From: Hufsiella ginkgonis
Lineage (GTDB): Bacteria > Bacteroidota > Bacteroidia > Sphingobacteriales > Sphingobacteriaceae
Reading direction: 5' to 3'
NCBI RefSeq assembly: GCF_009834915.1
Contig: NZ_WVHS01000001.1
Span: 1,178,001-1,242,000, forward strand
DNA length: 64,000 bases
Within the stretch, counting starts at the first letter, position 1, and each line of letters begins with the position of its first letter. The notes below the pieces were generated by a model. It saw nothing but the letters and a program-made list of their open reading frames with translations, did no database searches and had not been told where the DNA came from. Position numbers and translations under genes: made by a program. This document shows positions 9,421 to 17,489 of this stretch, in pieces.

Positions 9421-10563
9421 TTAAACCTTTATGATGATCTTTTTCGAATACATCCACCAGAGGATCCCCAGCCAGAACAGGATGTTCGTGATCGCCCAGG
9501 CCAGCGAGGCATTGATCGGCGAAAAATGCGGCACAAAGTAACTGCTGTACAGCCATGTCTTAAAACTGACCTCTTTGCCTTCTGCCTGCACCATATACAG
9601 GTTCATAGACCGTGCCAGCAAGCCCGAAGCTACAAATACCACGATGGCGTTTACGCCATAAACCACGAACGCGGTGGTCCATTTTTTATACCCCTGCACG
9701 TCAACGATCCAGTAGAGCAGCGCCAGGCCCATCATGGCCAATCCGCCGGAATACAGCACATACGAGCTGGTCCACAGGGACTTGTTTATGGGAAACTGCA
9801 GGTCCCAAAGCAGCCCCAGCATCACCGCAAAGATCCCGGTCACGAATAGCCAGGTCACCTTCGTAGCTTCATCCCTGTCTTTTCTTTTGAGCCAGGTCCC
9901 GGTAAGCACACCGAACAGTCCCGTAGAAACCGCAGGCATGCTGCTCAGCAGCCCCTCGGGATCCCAGGTTACCGCCGATTTCCACAAATGCGGAGAAGTG
10001 ATGAGGGTACGATCTAGCCATGCCCCGAGATTGGTTTCCTTCTCGAGGTTTGGATAGCCCACGCCCGGAACCGGTACGAACGTCATCAGCGCCCAATATG
10101 CGATCAGCACGGCCACCAATACCCGGAGCTGCGTTTTGGGCCCCGTTTTAATAAATAATACGGCTGTGACGAAGTACACCAGCGCGATCCGCTGCAGCAC
10201 GCCGGGGATCCGCACCGTGGCGAACGAGCTGACCGGGTCGGTAAAAACCTTGGGAAACAGCGACATAAAGAGGCCGAGCCCAAATATGATCAGCGCCCTT
10301 TTCAGCGAAACCAGGATCAGTTTGTTGTGGTTCCCAGTTAGTTCTTTCTTCTTCCCCAGTGCATAAGAAACCGAAACTCCCACAATAAACAGGAAGAAGG
10401 GGAACACCAGGTCGGTAGGCGTACACCCGTTCCATTCCGCGTGTTCCAGCGGAAGATAGATCCTGCCCCAATCGCCCGGGTTGTTCACTAGAATCATCAT
10501 AGCGACGGTGAGTCCACGGAAAACGTCGAGGGAAAGTAACCGGATGGGCGGGTTGGACGTCAT
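9421..10563 (-). CDS. NagX-like heparan-alpha-glucosaminide acyltransferase-family membrane protein
   Basis: Polytopic 380-aa membrane protein of the COG4299/DUF5009 family, related to lysosomal HGSNAT and bacterial NagX. The start RLLSLDVFRGLTVAMMILVN and the segment CTPTDLVFPFFLFIVGVS are family signatures; about ten membrane helices follow. NagX-type proteins occur in N-acetylglucosamine-use loci, and this gene lies beside the NagB/PIG-L fusion, which supports a part in amino-sugar metabolism. Enzymatic activity in bacteria is unproven. The stop is 40 nt from the DUF2059 start; the 127-nt gap upstream contains a GTTTAACG-type repeat. Confidence 0.87.
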   Translation of the reverse strand: MTSNPPIRLLSLDVFRGLTVAMMILVNNPGDWGRIYLPLEHAEWNGCTPTDLVFPFFLFIVGVSVSYALGKKKELTGNHNKLILVSLKRALIIFGLGLFMSLFPKVFTDPVSSFATVRIPGVLQRIALVYFVTAVLFIKTGPKTQLRVLVAVLIAYWALMTFVPVPGVGYPNLEKETNLGAWLDRTLITSPHLWKSAVTWDPEGLLSSMPAVSTGLFGVLTGTWLKRKDRDEATKVTWLFVTGIFAVMLGLLWDLQFPINKSLWTSSYVLYSGGLAMMGLALLYWIVDVQGYKKWTTAFVVYGVNAIVVFVASGLLARSMNLYMVQAEGKEVSFKTWLYSSYFVPHFSPINASLAWAITNILFWLGILWWMYSKKIIIKV

Positions 10564-10690
10564 ACGCCGGACGTTATGCGTTTTTAAAAGATTTCATTTA
10601 TAAAACTAATAAATAATCTTGATGACGGCACCAGGGCGAGTCCCATAGTTATGAAGATCTTACTTTATCAAGATTTATCTGCATGGCGCC

Positions 10691-12613
10691 TCACAGCCTA
10701 TACCTCACAAACGCCTCCATCGCCTCGTACTCCGCCAGTCCCAGCCGGTCGTAAATATGGGCGGTTTCGCGGGTGCGTTCCTCGGCCCGTACCCAGAACT
10801 CGCGGGCATCGTCGCCGGGGAAAACAGGGCGGTCTTTCTGTGACTGGTGCTTGAAGATAGCGAAGCGCTTGCGTTCCACTTCCTGGGGAGAGAGGGGAAC
10901 GGCCATTTCGATCTCGTGGGTTTCAAATTCATGCCAGGCCCCGCGGTACAGCCAGATCCAGCAATCATTTACCCAGTCTTCCGTTTCCTTCAGGCGTTTG
11001 AGGGCCGACAATAAGATATCGAAACAAACCTGGTGCGTGCCATGCGGATCGGCAAAATCGCCCGCAGCAAATACCTGGTGGGGTTTTACGGATTGCAGTA
11101 ATGCGATGGTTTTCTCAATGTCGTCTTCACCCACCGGGTTGCGCTGTGTTTTACCACGGTCGTAGAACGGGAGATCGAGGAAGTGGATGTGGGCATCGTC
11201 GAGGCCGGCAAAACGCGCGCCTGCAATGGCTTCGCCTTTGCGCACAAGGCCTTTAACGGTCTGGATCTCCCTGGTATCGGCCTGGTTCGGTTGTTTGGTG
11301 GCCAGGAACTGGCGCATGTCTTTATAAAGCTGGTCGAGGGTTTCGGTATCAGACCCCTGGCTTTTGCTGAAATCGATGGCGAACTCCACGAAACGCAGCG
11401 CATCGTCGTCCCATACCGCCGTGTTGCCCGAGGTCTGGTAAGCCACGTGCACGTCATGTCCCTGGTCGGCGAGGCGGATAAAGGTACCGCCCATCGAGAT
11501 CACGTCGTCGTCGGGATGCGGCGAAAAAATGATCGATCTTTTTTTTGCGGGCTCGGCGCGCTCCGGGCGACGCGTGTCCTCCTCTCGCGGTTTACCGCCC
11601 GGCCAGCCGGTAATGGTGCGCTGTATGGCGTTAAATACGTGGATATTAATAGAGTATACCGGCCCGTGATCTGTTGCCAGCTGCGCCATGCCATTGTTAT
11701 TGTAATCTTCTTCGGTGAGCTTCAGGATCGGCTTTCCCAGCGAGCGTGCCAGCCAGATCACCGCCTTGCGTACCATCGACGCGTCGTTCCAGTTACAGTC
11801 TTTTACCAGCCAGGGGATATCGAAACGGGTAAGCTCAGAAGCTGCATCCTCGTCGAGCACAAACTCCACGTTCTCCGAAAGCTGCAGGTAGGTGGCCGGA
11901 ACGTCCGAGGATATTTCGCCTTCTACCGCCTTTTTTATGATAAAAGCTTTCTTTTTATTCCATGCCATCAGGACGATCTCGCGCGCTTTAAAGATGGTGC
12001 CGATGCCCATGGTGATGGCTTTGGTAGGCACGTTCTGCTTACCGCCGAAGTCGCGGGAAGCATCGCGGCGGGTAAGGTCGTCGAGCGTAACCAGGCGGGT
12101 GCCCGAGTTGGGTGCAGAGCCCGGCTCGTTAAAGCCGATGTGGCCGGTACGGCCTATCCCCAGGATCTGCAGGTCGAGACCCCCGTAGGCACTGATCTTT
12201 TGTTCGTAATCGAGGCAGAAAGCGGCAATATCTTCGGGCGCCAGCGTACCGTCGGGGATGTGCACGTTGGCCATATCGATGTCGATCTGGTCGAACAGGT
12301 TCTCCTTCATAAACGTCACGTAGCTCTGTGCCGCCGAGGGCTTCATCGGGTAATACTCATCGAGGTTAAAGGTTACCACACCCTTAAAGCTCAAACCCTC
12401 TTCCTTGTACAGGCGAACAAGCTCTGCATATACACCGATCGGTGTTACCCCAGTGGCCAACCCGAGCACGGTAGTTTCACCCAGCGCTTGTTTTTTCCTG
12501 ATAAGGTTGGCGATGCGCGCGGCGATCTGCCTGGAAGCAATATGCTGATCCGGGTATACCGTAACCGGTAACTTCTCGAAGCGGGTTTCCTCGAGGAGGT
12601 TTAATCGTGCCAT
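10691..12613 (-). CDS. nagB: Glucosamine-6-phosphate deaminase fused to PIG-L-type deacetylase domain
   Basis: 640-aa two-domain protein. Residues about 1-290 form a NagB domain with GLATG (51-55), NLDEYYP (83-89, the active-site aspartate region) and GHIGFNEP (157-164, catalytic His). Residues about 355-640 are a PIG-L/LmbE domain with the zinc motif HPDDD (366-370) and a PHGTH segment. NagB converts glucosamine-6-phosphate to fructose-6-phosphate and ammonia; PIG-L enzymes remove N-acetyl groups from amino sugars. Fusions of this size occur in Bacteroidota and are annotated as deaminase-like. Key residues of both halves look intact. A -7 box TATATTTG is at 12640-12647. nagA lies elsewhere in the window (53.8 kb). 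Confidence 0.92.
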   Translation of the reverse strand: MARLNLLEETRFEKLPVTVYPDQHIASRQIAARIANLIRKKQALGETTVLGLATGVTPIGVYAELVRLYKEEGLSFKGVVTFNLDEYYPMKPSAAQSYVTFMKENLFDQIDIDMANVHIPDGTLAPEDIAAFCLDYEQKISAYGGLDLQILGIGRTGHIGFNEPGSAPNSGTRLVTLDDLTRRDASRDFGGKQNVPTKAITMGIGTIFKAREIVLMAWNKKKAFIIKKAVEGEISSDVPATYLQLSENVEFVLDEDAASELTRFDIPWLVKDCNWNDASMVRKAVIWLARSLGKPILKLTEEDYNNNGMAQLATDHGPVYSINIHVFNAIQRTITGWPGGKPREEDTRRPERAEPAKKRSIIFSPHPDDDVISMGGTFIRLADQGHDVHVAYQTSGNTAVWDDDALRFVEFAIDFSKSQGSDTETLDQLYKDMRQFLATKQPNQADTREIQTVKGLVRKGEAIAGARFAGLDDAHIHFLDLPFYDRGKTQRNPVGEDDIEKTIALLQSVKPHQVFAAGDFADPHGTHQVCFDILLSALKRLKETEDWVNDCWIWLYRGAWHEFETHEIEMAVPLSPQEVERKRFAIFKHQSQKDRPVFPGDDAREFWVRAEERTRETAHIYDRLGLAEYEAMEAFVRYRL

Positions 12614-12639
12614 AGGAGCTTTTTTTATGAATGAGCGAC

Positions 12640-12647
12640 AAATATAA
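12640..12647 (-). promoter_or_regulatory. -7 box for the nagB fusion gene
   Basis: TATATTTG on the minus strand fits the Bacteroidota -7 consensus TAnnTTTG exactly and lies 26 nt upstream of the ATG. No TTTG is present at the expected -33 position. Confidence 0.55.
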
Positions 12648-12717
12648 AATTAAAACCATTTTTCATGTTCATTTCATCTTCCTGTAGGAGATTCGTAGGG
12701 TGATTCAGCAAATGATA

Positions 12718-13605
12718 ATGAAAACGATTACAAGAAATCGCATCCTGCTGCTCCTGTCGGCGATCCTGTTTGCAGCGGCGTCTTGCAAGAAAGAGAACAC
12801 CACTACTGCAGGCGAACAGATCAGCCTGCCCTCGGGGGCGATTGCGGTAACATCTGGCACCGCAACCGAGGATGCCGTATACCTGGTGAACACCTGCCCT
12901 AAAGGCGGAAAACTGGATTCGGTAGCATTTAGCGCGCTGCCCGCCGCTACTGTTAGTTACCTGTCGGCAAATTATACCGGCTATACCTTCCAAAAGGCGT
13001 TTAAAGCAAAATCCGCCAATGGCGCGGCCGATAGTTATGTGGTGGTGATCAGCTTCAACGGCAAACCGGTAGGCTTAAAGTTCGATACCGCCGGCACTTT
13101 TGTAAGCATTTTCGAACAACGTGAGGCCCGCGACCTGAAGAACAAAGGCTGGCACCCCGGCGGCCGCTTTGATATGCGCGATGGAAGATGCCGCGACACC
13201 CTGGCACTTTCAGCCCTGCCGGCAGCTGTAAAAACATATTTCACTACGAATTTTGCGCAGGATACCCTGCTGCACGCCACTACCACCAAAGACGGGAGCT
13301 TCCTGGTGATCAGCGCCAGCAAAGGATTATTCATATCGGCGTTCAGCCCGGCGGGCGTATTCGTAAAACGCACGGCTATTACCGAACCCGCCAAGCGCAG
13401 CGAAGTAGCGCTTGCAGCCCTACCCGCCGTGGCCCGCACCTATTTAACGAACACCTTTGCAGGCTATGTTTTCAATAAGGCTTATGTATTAAAAACAGGC
13501 ACCGCGGTGAAAGGCTACACGGCCCTTATCGATGCCAGCGGAACAAAATATGCGGTCGCCTTTAACGCATCGGGCGACTGGATCAAGACAGTGACAGTGA
13601 GGTAG
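12718..13605 (+). CDS. Exported lipoprotein with three PepSY-like repeats
   Basis: About 295 aa. I start it at the ATG at 12718 because MKTITRNRILLLLSAILFAAASC is a good lipoprotein signal (Cys near residue 23); in-frame starts at 12700 (GTG) and 12712 add only a few polar residues. The mature part contains three similar units, each opening with an ALPA motif: SALPAATVSYLSANYTGY, SALPAAVKTYFTTNF and AALPAVARTYLTNTFAGY, each followed by a strand-rich stretch. This is the pattern of the PepSY-like/BLIP-like (DUF2874) proteins of Bacteroidota. No enzyme motif is visible. The gene is monocistronic, divergent from nagB. Confidence 0.85.
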   Translation: MKTITRNRILLLLSAILFAAASCKKENTTTAGEQISLPSGAIAVTSGTATEDAVYLVNTCPKGGKLDSVAFSALPAATVSYLSANYTGYTFQKAFKAKSANGAADSYVVVISFNGKPVGLKFDTAGTFVSIFEQREARDLKNKGWHPGGRFDMRDGRCRDTLALSALPAAVKTYFTTNFAQDTLLHATTTKDGSFLVISASKGLFISAFSPAGVFVKRTAITEPAKRSEVALAALPAVARTYLTNTFAGYVFNKAYVLKTGTAVKGYTALIDASGTKYAVAFNASGDWIKTVTVR

Positions 13606-13637
13606 AGTTAGATGTGAATCCTGTGAAGCGAGGCAGA

Positions 13638-13688
13638 GCAGCGGCAGCCGGTAAGTTTTGGGAGAGGCTTACTTTGGGCTGCTGCTGC
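13638..13688 (+). terminator. Strong stem-loop downstream of the PepSY-like gene
   Basis: GCAGCGGCAGCC (13638-13649) pairs with GGCTGCTGCTGC (13677-13688) at 11 of 12 positions plus one wobble, and GTAAG/CTTAC extends the stem inward. No U-run follows, so it may be an mRNA 3' structure rather than a classical intrinsic terminator. Confidence 0.4.
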
Positions 13689-13746
13689 GAAACCCGCTGT
13701 TAAACGTACACGTCAAACCCTATTAGTTATTATATAAGATTGTACG

Positions 13747-13754
13747 TAGATTTG
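13747..13754 (+). promoter_or_regulatory. -7 box 5 nt before a start codon
   Basis: TAGATTTG fits TAnnTTTG exactly and ends 5 nt before the ATG at 13760, so the transcript of the Pro-rich gene would begin at or next to its start codon. No -33 TTTG was found at the standard spacing. Confidence 0.5.
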
Positions 13755-13759
13755 TATTA

Positions 13760-14176
13760 ATGCGCACCCCCCTTCTATATATTTTCCTGCTTGCACTGCT
13801 ACCCATGGTATCGGCCGCTAAAACAGTAGGTATTGAGGGGGGCGGGGCTGTTTTCGCCGGCCGGCTGATAGATACCACCATGCTGGCAAGCGCATCAGAC
13901 ACCACCCGTTCGCGCACACCGGACCCGCGCGACGAGGAAAAGATCAAGGAAATTGCACGTCCCAAAAGACAGTTCAGGCCCGAAAAGATCGACGACCAGA
14001 ACAGCCAGGGTTCCCGTCCCGGTAGCCCTGTACCGTCAACCATGCCGTACCCCGGGCAAAGGCCCGGCACCGTGCAGCCCGGTCGCCAGCCAGGAATGAA
14101 CCCCGGCAGGCAACCCGTAAATAACAACGGCCGCCCGCAAACCACCACTCCCGGCAGCAGCAGGCGTCCCGGCTAA
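13760..14176 (+). CDS. Small Pro/Gly-rich exported protein of unknown function
   Basis: 138-aa protein not recognised as a family. A signal peptide (MRTPLLYIFLLALLPMVSA) is followed by a short Gly-rich stretch, a charged linker (DPRDEEKIKEIARPKRQ) and a low-complexity C-terminal half dominated by Pro, Gly, Arg, Gln and Thr with repeated PG-Q-PG units. It looks like a disordered surface or periplasmic protein. A consensus -7 box lies 5 nt upstream. It precedes the two-component operon by about 78 nt and may be its first gene, but this is not certain. Confidence 0.65.
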   Translation: MRTPLLYIFLLALLPMVSAAKTVGIEGGGAVFAGRLIDTTMLASASDTTRSRTPDPRDEEKIKEIARPKRQFRPEKIDDQNSQGSRPGSPVPSTMPYPGQRPGTVQPGRQPGMNPGRQPVNNNGRPQTTTPGSSRRPG

Positions 14177-14214
14177 CAATCGCTGGCTGCACACAAACCA
14201 TTTTAGTTTCTGTT

Positions 14215-14247
14215 AATTGCTGACAGCTGATTGCTGACAACTGATAC
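14215..14247 (+). repeat. Dispersed AGCTGATAACT-like repeat, copy 1
   Basis: Alternating GCTGACAGCTGA, TTGCTGACAACTGA units lie directly before the response-regulator start. Related copies occur at 18488-18521, 19639-19670 and 52189-52220, all ending just before genes. Confidence 0.6.
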
Positions 14248-14254
14248 TACCACG

Positions 14255-14941
14255 ATGAACGTCCTGATCGTTGAAGACGAAAGAAGCCTGGCCCGGGAAG
14301 TAGAAACTTTCCTGAAAAAGCTGTTCTATACCTGCGAGATCGCCTTTACCGGAAACGAAGCCTCCGAAAAGATCGCGGTAAACCTGTATGATTTTATCCT
14401 GCTCGACCTGGGGCTGCCTGATTACGATGGCCTCGACCTGCTCTCTGAAGCAAAAAAGCACAACCCCGAGGCGGCCTGTATCATTCTAACGGCCCGCGGA
14501 AGCATCCAGGACCGGGTAAAGGGCCTCGACCTGGGCGCCGACGATTACCTGCCCAAACCATTTTCATTGCTCGAGCTGCAGAGCCGCATGCAGGCCATCG
14601 CGCGGCGAAAGTTCGACCTGCACAGCCCCCTTATCGCCCTTGGCGAGTTCTCGCTCGATCTTACCCGGCGCATCCTGAGTCATCATGGCACCGAGATCAC
14701 CACTATTACCCGGAAGGAATTCGACCTGGTAAGCTACCTCGTGCTTCATAAAAACCGTACCTTAACCCGCATGCAACTGAATGAGCACATCTGGGGCAGC
14801 CTGATCACCGACGACTACGACTCCAACTACATCGATGCCCACATCAAAAACATCCGGAAAAAACTGGGCGTTTTTGGAAACACCGACTGGCTCGAAACGG
14901 TTAGGGGAGTGGGCTACCGCATCCGCATCGGCCAGGGATAG
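14255..14941 (+). CDS. OmpR/PhoB-family response regulator
   Basis: 228-aa regulator. I start it at the ATG at 14255, giving MNVLIVEDERSLAREV, the normal beginning of a receiver domain; an upstream in-frame TTG at 14231 lies within repeat sequence. The receiver has the acidic cluster VEDE, phospho-acceptor Asp in LLDLGLPDYDG (residue about 50) and Lys in DYLPKPFSL. The C-terminal winged helix (about 130-226) includes LTRMQLNEHIWG and ETVRGVGYRIR. It is paired with the kinase gene 35 nt downstream. Confidence 0.95.
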   Translation: MNVLIVEDERSLAREVETFLKKLFYTCEIAFTGNEASEKIAVNLYDFILLDLGLPDYDGLDLLSEAKKHNPEAACIILTARGSIQDRVKGLDLGADDYLPKPFSLLELQSRMQAIARRKFDLHSPLIALGEFSLDLTRRILSHHGTEITTITRKEFDLVSYLVLHKNRTLTRMQLNEHIWGSLITDDYDSNYIDAHIKNIRKKLGVFGNTDWLETVRGVGYRIRIGQG

Positions 14942-14976
14942 GCCGATCAATGACAACCTGAAAGCTGACGGCTACT

Positions 14977-16305
14977 ATGAAGCTTCACACCAAACTCACG
15001 CTCTTCAACACCCTTTCCAAGCTCGTTATCGTGGTGCTGTTCGTGATGCTTATCCCGCTGCTCACCCGCAAGATCAACCAAAGCTTTATCGACAACCGGT
15101 TGCTGAAGCAAAAAGACAAGGTGATGCAGGTGATCGACAGCCTGGGCATACGCTACTATATGCCCGACGATTCGAGTTACGGCAGCTATACCATGCTGAA
15201 GGAGGAATACATCGCGCTCGACCGCTACAGCTCTCCGGTTCAGCTGGATACCATTGCCAACGAGCGGCGTATGGTGGAACGCGACACCATCGAATACCGA
15301 ATCCTGAGCCACACCTTTAAGGCCGGCAACAAAGACTACCTGCTCGAGATCGGCAAAAGCGTGAGCACCATTGGCGAAACAAGCAGCCCGCTGCAAAGCA
15401 TCGCCCTCCAGGTGCTGCTGGGAATGGTGCTGCTTACCATCGTGGCCGATTTTTCGTATGCCAACTACATTCTTCAGCCGCTGGACAGGATCATCCGTGC
15501 GAAACTCCTCGGCAAACGCTTCCCGCTGGTGGGCACCTACCCGCGCATAAAAACCAGCACCTACGATTTTAAATACCTCGATGAAAGTATCCACGAGATG
15601 ATCTCCCACATCGAGCAGGCTTTTCAGAAAGAACGCGAATTTATTTCCAATGCCTCGCATGAGCTGATGACCCCCGTTTCTATCCTCCAGAACAAGATCG
15701 AGAACCTTTTCGACCGCGAGGATATCACTGACGACGTGCAGATGCAGCTCATCGCCATGCAAAAAACCCTGAATCGCCTGAAAAGCATCGCCCAAACATT
15801 GCTGCTCATTTCGCAGATCGAGAATGACCAGTTTATCCGCGAAGACACCATACAGGTAGAAGAAATCCTTAAAGAAGTGTACGAGGAGATCGCCATCCGC
15901 ATGCAGGACAAAAACCTCGGCTTTACCCTCGATGTGCCACCCGACACCAAACTGGTGAACGTAAACCGGTTCCTGTTATTCAACCTGTTCTTCAACCTGG
16001 TTAACAACGCCATTAAGTACAATGTGCCCAATGGCGCCATCCGCATCACAGGGAGTATGGTGCACGGGAAGTTCCAACTGGCATTTACCGATACCGGGAA
16101 AGGCATCCCCGCCGAACAGATCCCGCTGATATTCGACCGGTTTAAAAAGTTCAGGCAATCTTCGCCGCAGGAGAGCTTCGGCCTGGGCTTGCCTATCGTG
16201 AAATCAATTGCCGGGTTCCATAATATTTTAATAAAAGTTGAGTCTGAAACTGGAAAAGGAACTACGTTTACGTTAACATTTCCCAGCGAACTGTTACCTG
16301 CATAA
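14977..16305 (+). CDS. Sensor histidine kinase (HisKA type)
   Basis: 442-aa membrane kinase, partner of the preceding regulator. Membrane segments at about 14-30 and 146-165 flank a periplasmic domain of about 115 residues. The phospho-acceptor His is in FISNASHELMTP (about residue 228), followed by the N-box NLVNNAIKYN, G1 box DTGKGIP, F-box IFDRFKKF and G2 box GLGLPIVKSI. The ATG at 14977 follows a short GCTGACGGCT repeat-like stretch. anmK starts 2 nt after its stop, making a regulator-kinase-anmK transcript. Confidence 0.95.
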   Translation: MKLHTKLTLFNTLSKLVIVVLFVMLIPLLTRKINQSFIDNRLLKQKDKVMQVIDSLGIRYYMPDDSSYGSYTMLKEEYIALDRYSSPVQLDTIANERRMVERDTIEYRILSHTFKAGNKDYLLEIGKSVSTIGETSSPLQSIALQVLLGMVLLTIVADFSYANYILQPLDRIIRAKLLGKRFPLVGTYPRIKTSTYDFKYLDESIHEMISHIEQAFQKEREFISNASHELMTPVSILQNKIENLFDREDITDDVQMQLIAMQKTLNRLKSIAQTLLLISQIENDQFIREDTIQVEEILKEVYEEIAIRMQDKNLGFTLDVPPDTKLVNVNRFLLFNLFFNLVNNAIKYNVPNGAIRITGSMVHGKFQLAFTDTGKGIPAEQIPLIFDRFKKFRQSSPQESFGLGLPIVKSIAGFHNILIKVESETGKGTTFTLTFPSELLPA

Positions 16306-16307
16306 CT

Positions 16308-17480
16308 ATGGCCCTTTCAGACATCCGGAAGCTGCTTGCAATCGCCGAAAAACCTTCCAGGCTCGTGATCGGGCTCATGTCGGGCACCTCGCTCGACGGT
16401 CTCGATATCGCCCTGTGCCGCATCAGCGGAAGCGGGGCCCGCACCCGGGCAGAAGTACTCCGGTTCGAAACCACGCCATACCCGAAATCGTTCAAGGAAG
16501 ACGTCCTCGGCATCTTCGCCAGGTCGCAGGGCGATACCGAAAAGCTCACGTTATTGAACGAGGTGATCGGAAGCACACATGCGGGTTATATTTTAGCGGC
16601 GCTGGCGAAATGGAACGTCGACCCGCCAGCCGTCGATTGCATCGCGAGCCACGGGCAAACGATCTATCACGCGCCTAAACGGCTTCACCAGCAAGAGAAT
16701 TATCCCAATGCCACGCTCCAGATCGGCGATGGCGATCACATCGCGGTAAAAACGGGCATCATTACGCTCTGCGATTTCAGGCAGAAACACATCGCCGCAG
16801 GCGGAGAAGGTGCGCCGCTTGCCCTGTATGGCGATAAACTGCTTTTTTCATCCGCAAAAGAATCGCGCGTACTGCTTAACATGGGGGGCATCGCCAACTT
16901 TACGTTCCTCCCGCAGGGCGGAAACGGCCCGGTAATTCTCTCTACCGACACGGGGCCGGGCAATACACTGATAGACGCCGCAACGCGCAACTATTACCAG
17001 CAGGATTATGATGCCGGCGGGCGTTTGGCAGCATCCGGCAAAGCCGACGAAGAATTGCTTGCCGCATTACTTTCCCACACGTTTTTTGAAGAGGCCCTGC
17101 CAAAAACCACCGGTCCCGAGCTCTTTGGCGAAACTTACCTCGCAGCCGCCCTGGAGAAGGCCGGCAGGCGCAGCATCGCACCGCAGGACCTCCTGGCCAC
17201 CCTCTCCAGGCTGACCGCCGTTTCCATTGCAAACGCCATAAAAAAAGTAACAGGTCCCGGGGCGGCCGTTTACGTAAGCGGCGGTGGCTGCCATAACCCG
17301 GTGGTGATGAATGCCATCAAAGAAGCATTACCCGGGTTTGCCATACACAATTTCGCCAAGCTTGGCATTGATCCGGATGCCAAAGAAGCCCTGCTTTTTG
17401 CCGTCCTGGCGAACGAAACGCTGGCGGGGGATCCCGGCATCGACGAAATTACGATGGGCAAGATCTGCTTACCGCGATGA
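16308..17480 (+). CDS. anmK: Anhydro-N-acetylmuramic acid kinase
   Basis: 390-aa cytoplasmic kinase of peptidoglycan recycling: it opens the 1,6-anhydro ring of anhydro-MurNAc and phosphorylates it to MurNAc-6-phosphate. The N-terminal signature GLMSGTSLDGLD (residues 22-33) and the phosphate-binding DTGPGNTLID (near residue 205) are diagnostic, as are CDFRQKHIAAGGEGAPL and the late VSGGGCHNPVVM. Length is normal. It lies in one operon with a two-component system (2-nt gap), an unusual context that suggests regulation linked to wall turnover. A murQ-like etherase gene was not seen in this window. Confidence 0.96.
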   Translation: MALSDIRKLLAIAEKPSRLVIGLMSGTSLDGLDIALCRISGSGARTRAEVLRFETTPYPKSFKEDVLGIFARSQGDTEKLTLLNEVIGSTHAGYILAALAKWNVDPPAVDCIASHGQTIYHAPKRLHQQENYPNATLQIGDGDHIAVKTGIITLCDFRQKHIAAGGEGAPLALYGDKLLFSSAKESRVLLNMGGIANFTFLPQGGNGPVILSTDTGPGNTLIDAATRNYYQQDYDAGGRLAASGKADEELLAALLSHTFFEEALPKTTGPELFGETYLAAALEKAGRRSIAPQDLLATLSRLTAVSIANAIKKVTGPGAAVYVSGGGCHNPVVMNAIKEALPGFAIHNFAKLGIDPDAKEALLFAVLANETLAGDPGIDEITMGKICLPR

Positions 17481-17489
17481 CGACGGAAG

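Noticed and set aside
11183-12571. 462-aa open frame opposite the nagB fusion
   Set aside because: It is fully antisense to a gene with clear NagB and PIG-L motifs and has no recognisable domain; typical shadow of a GC-rich coding strand.
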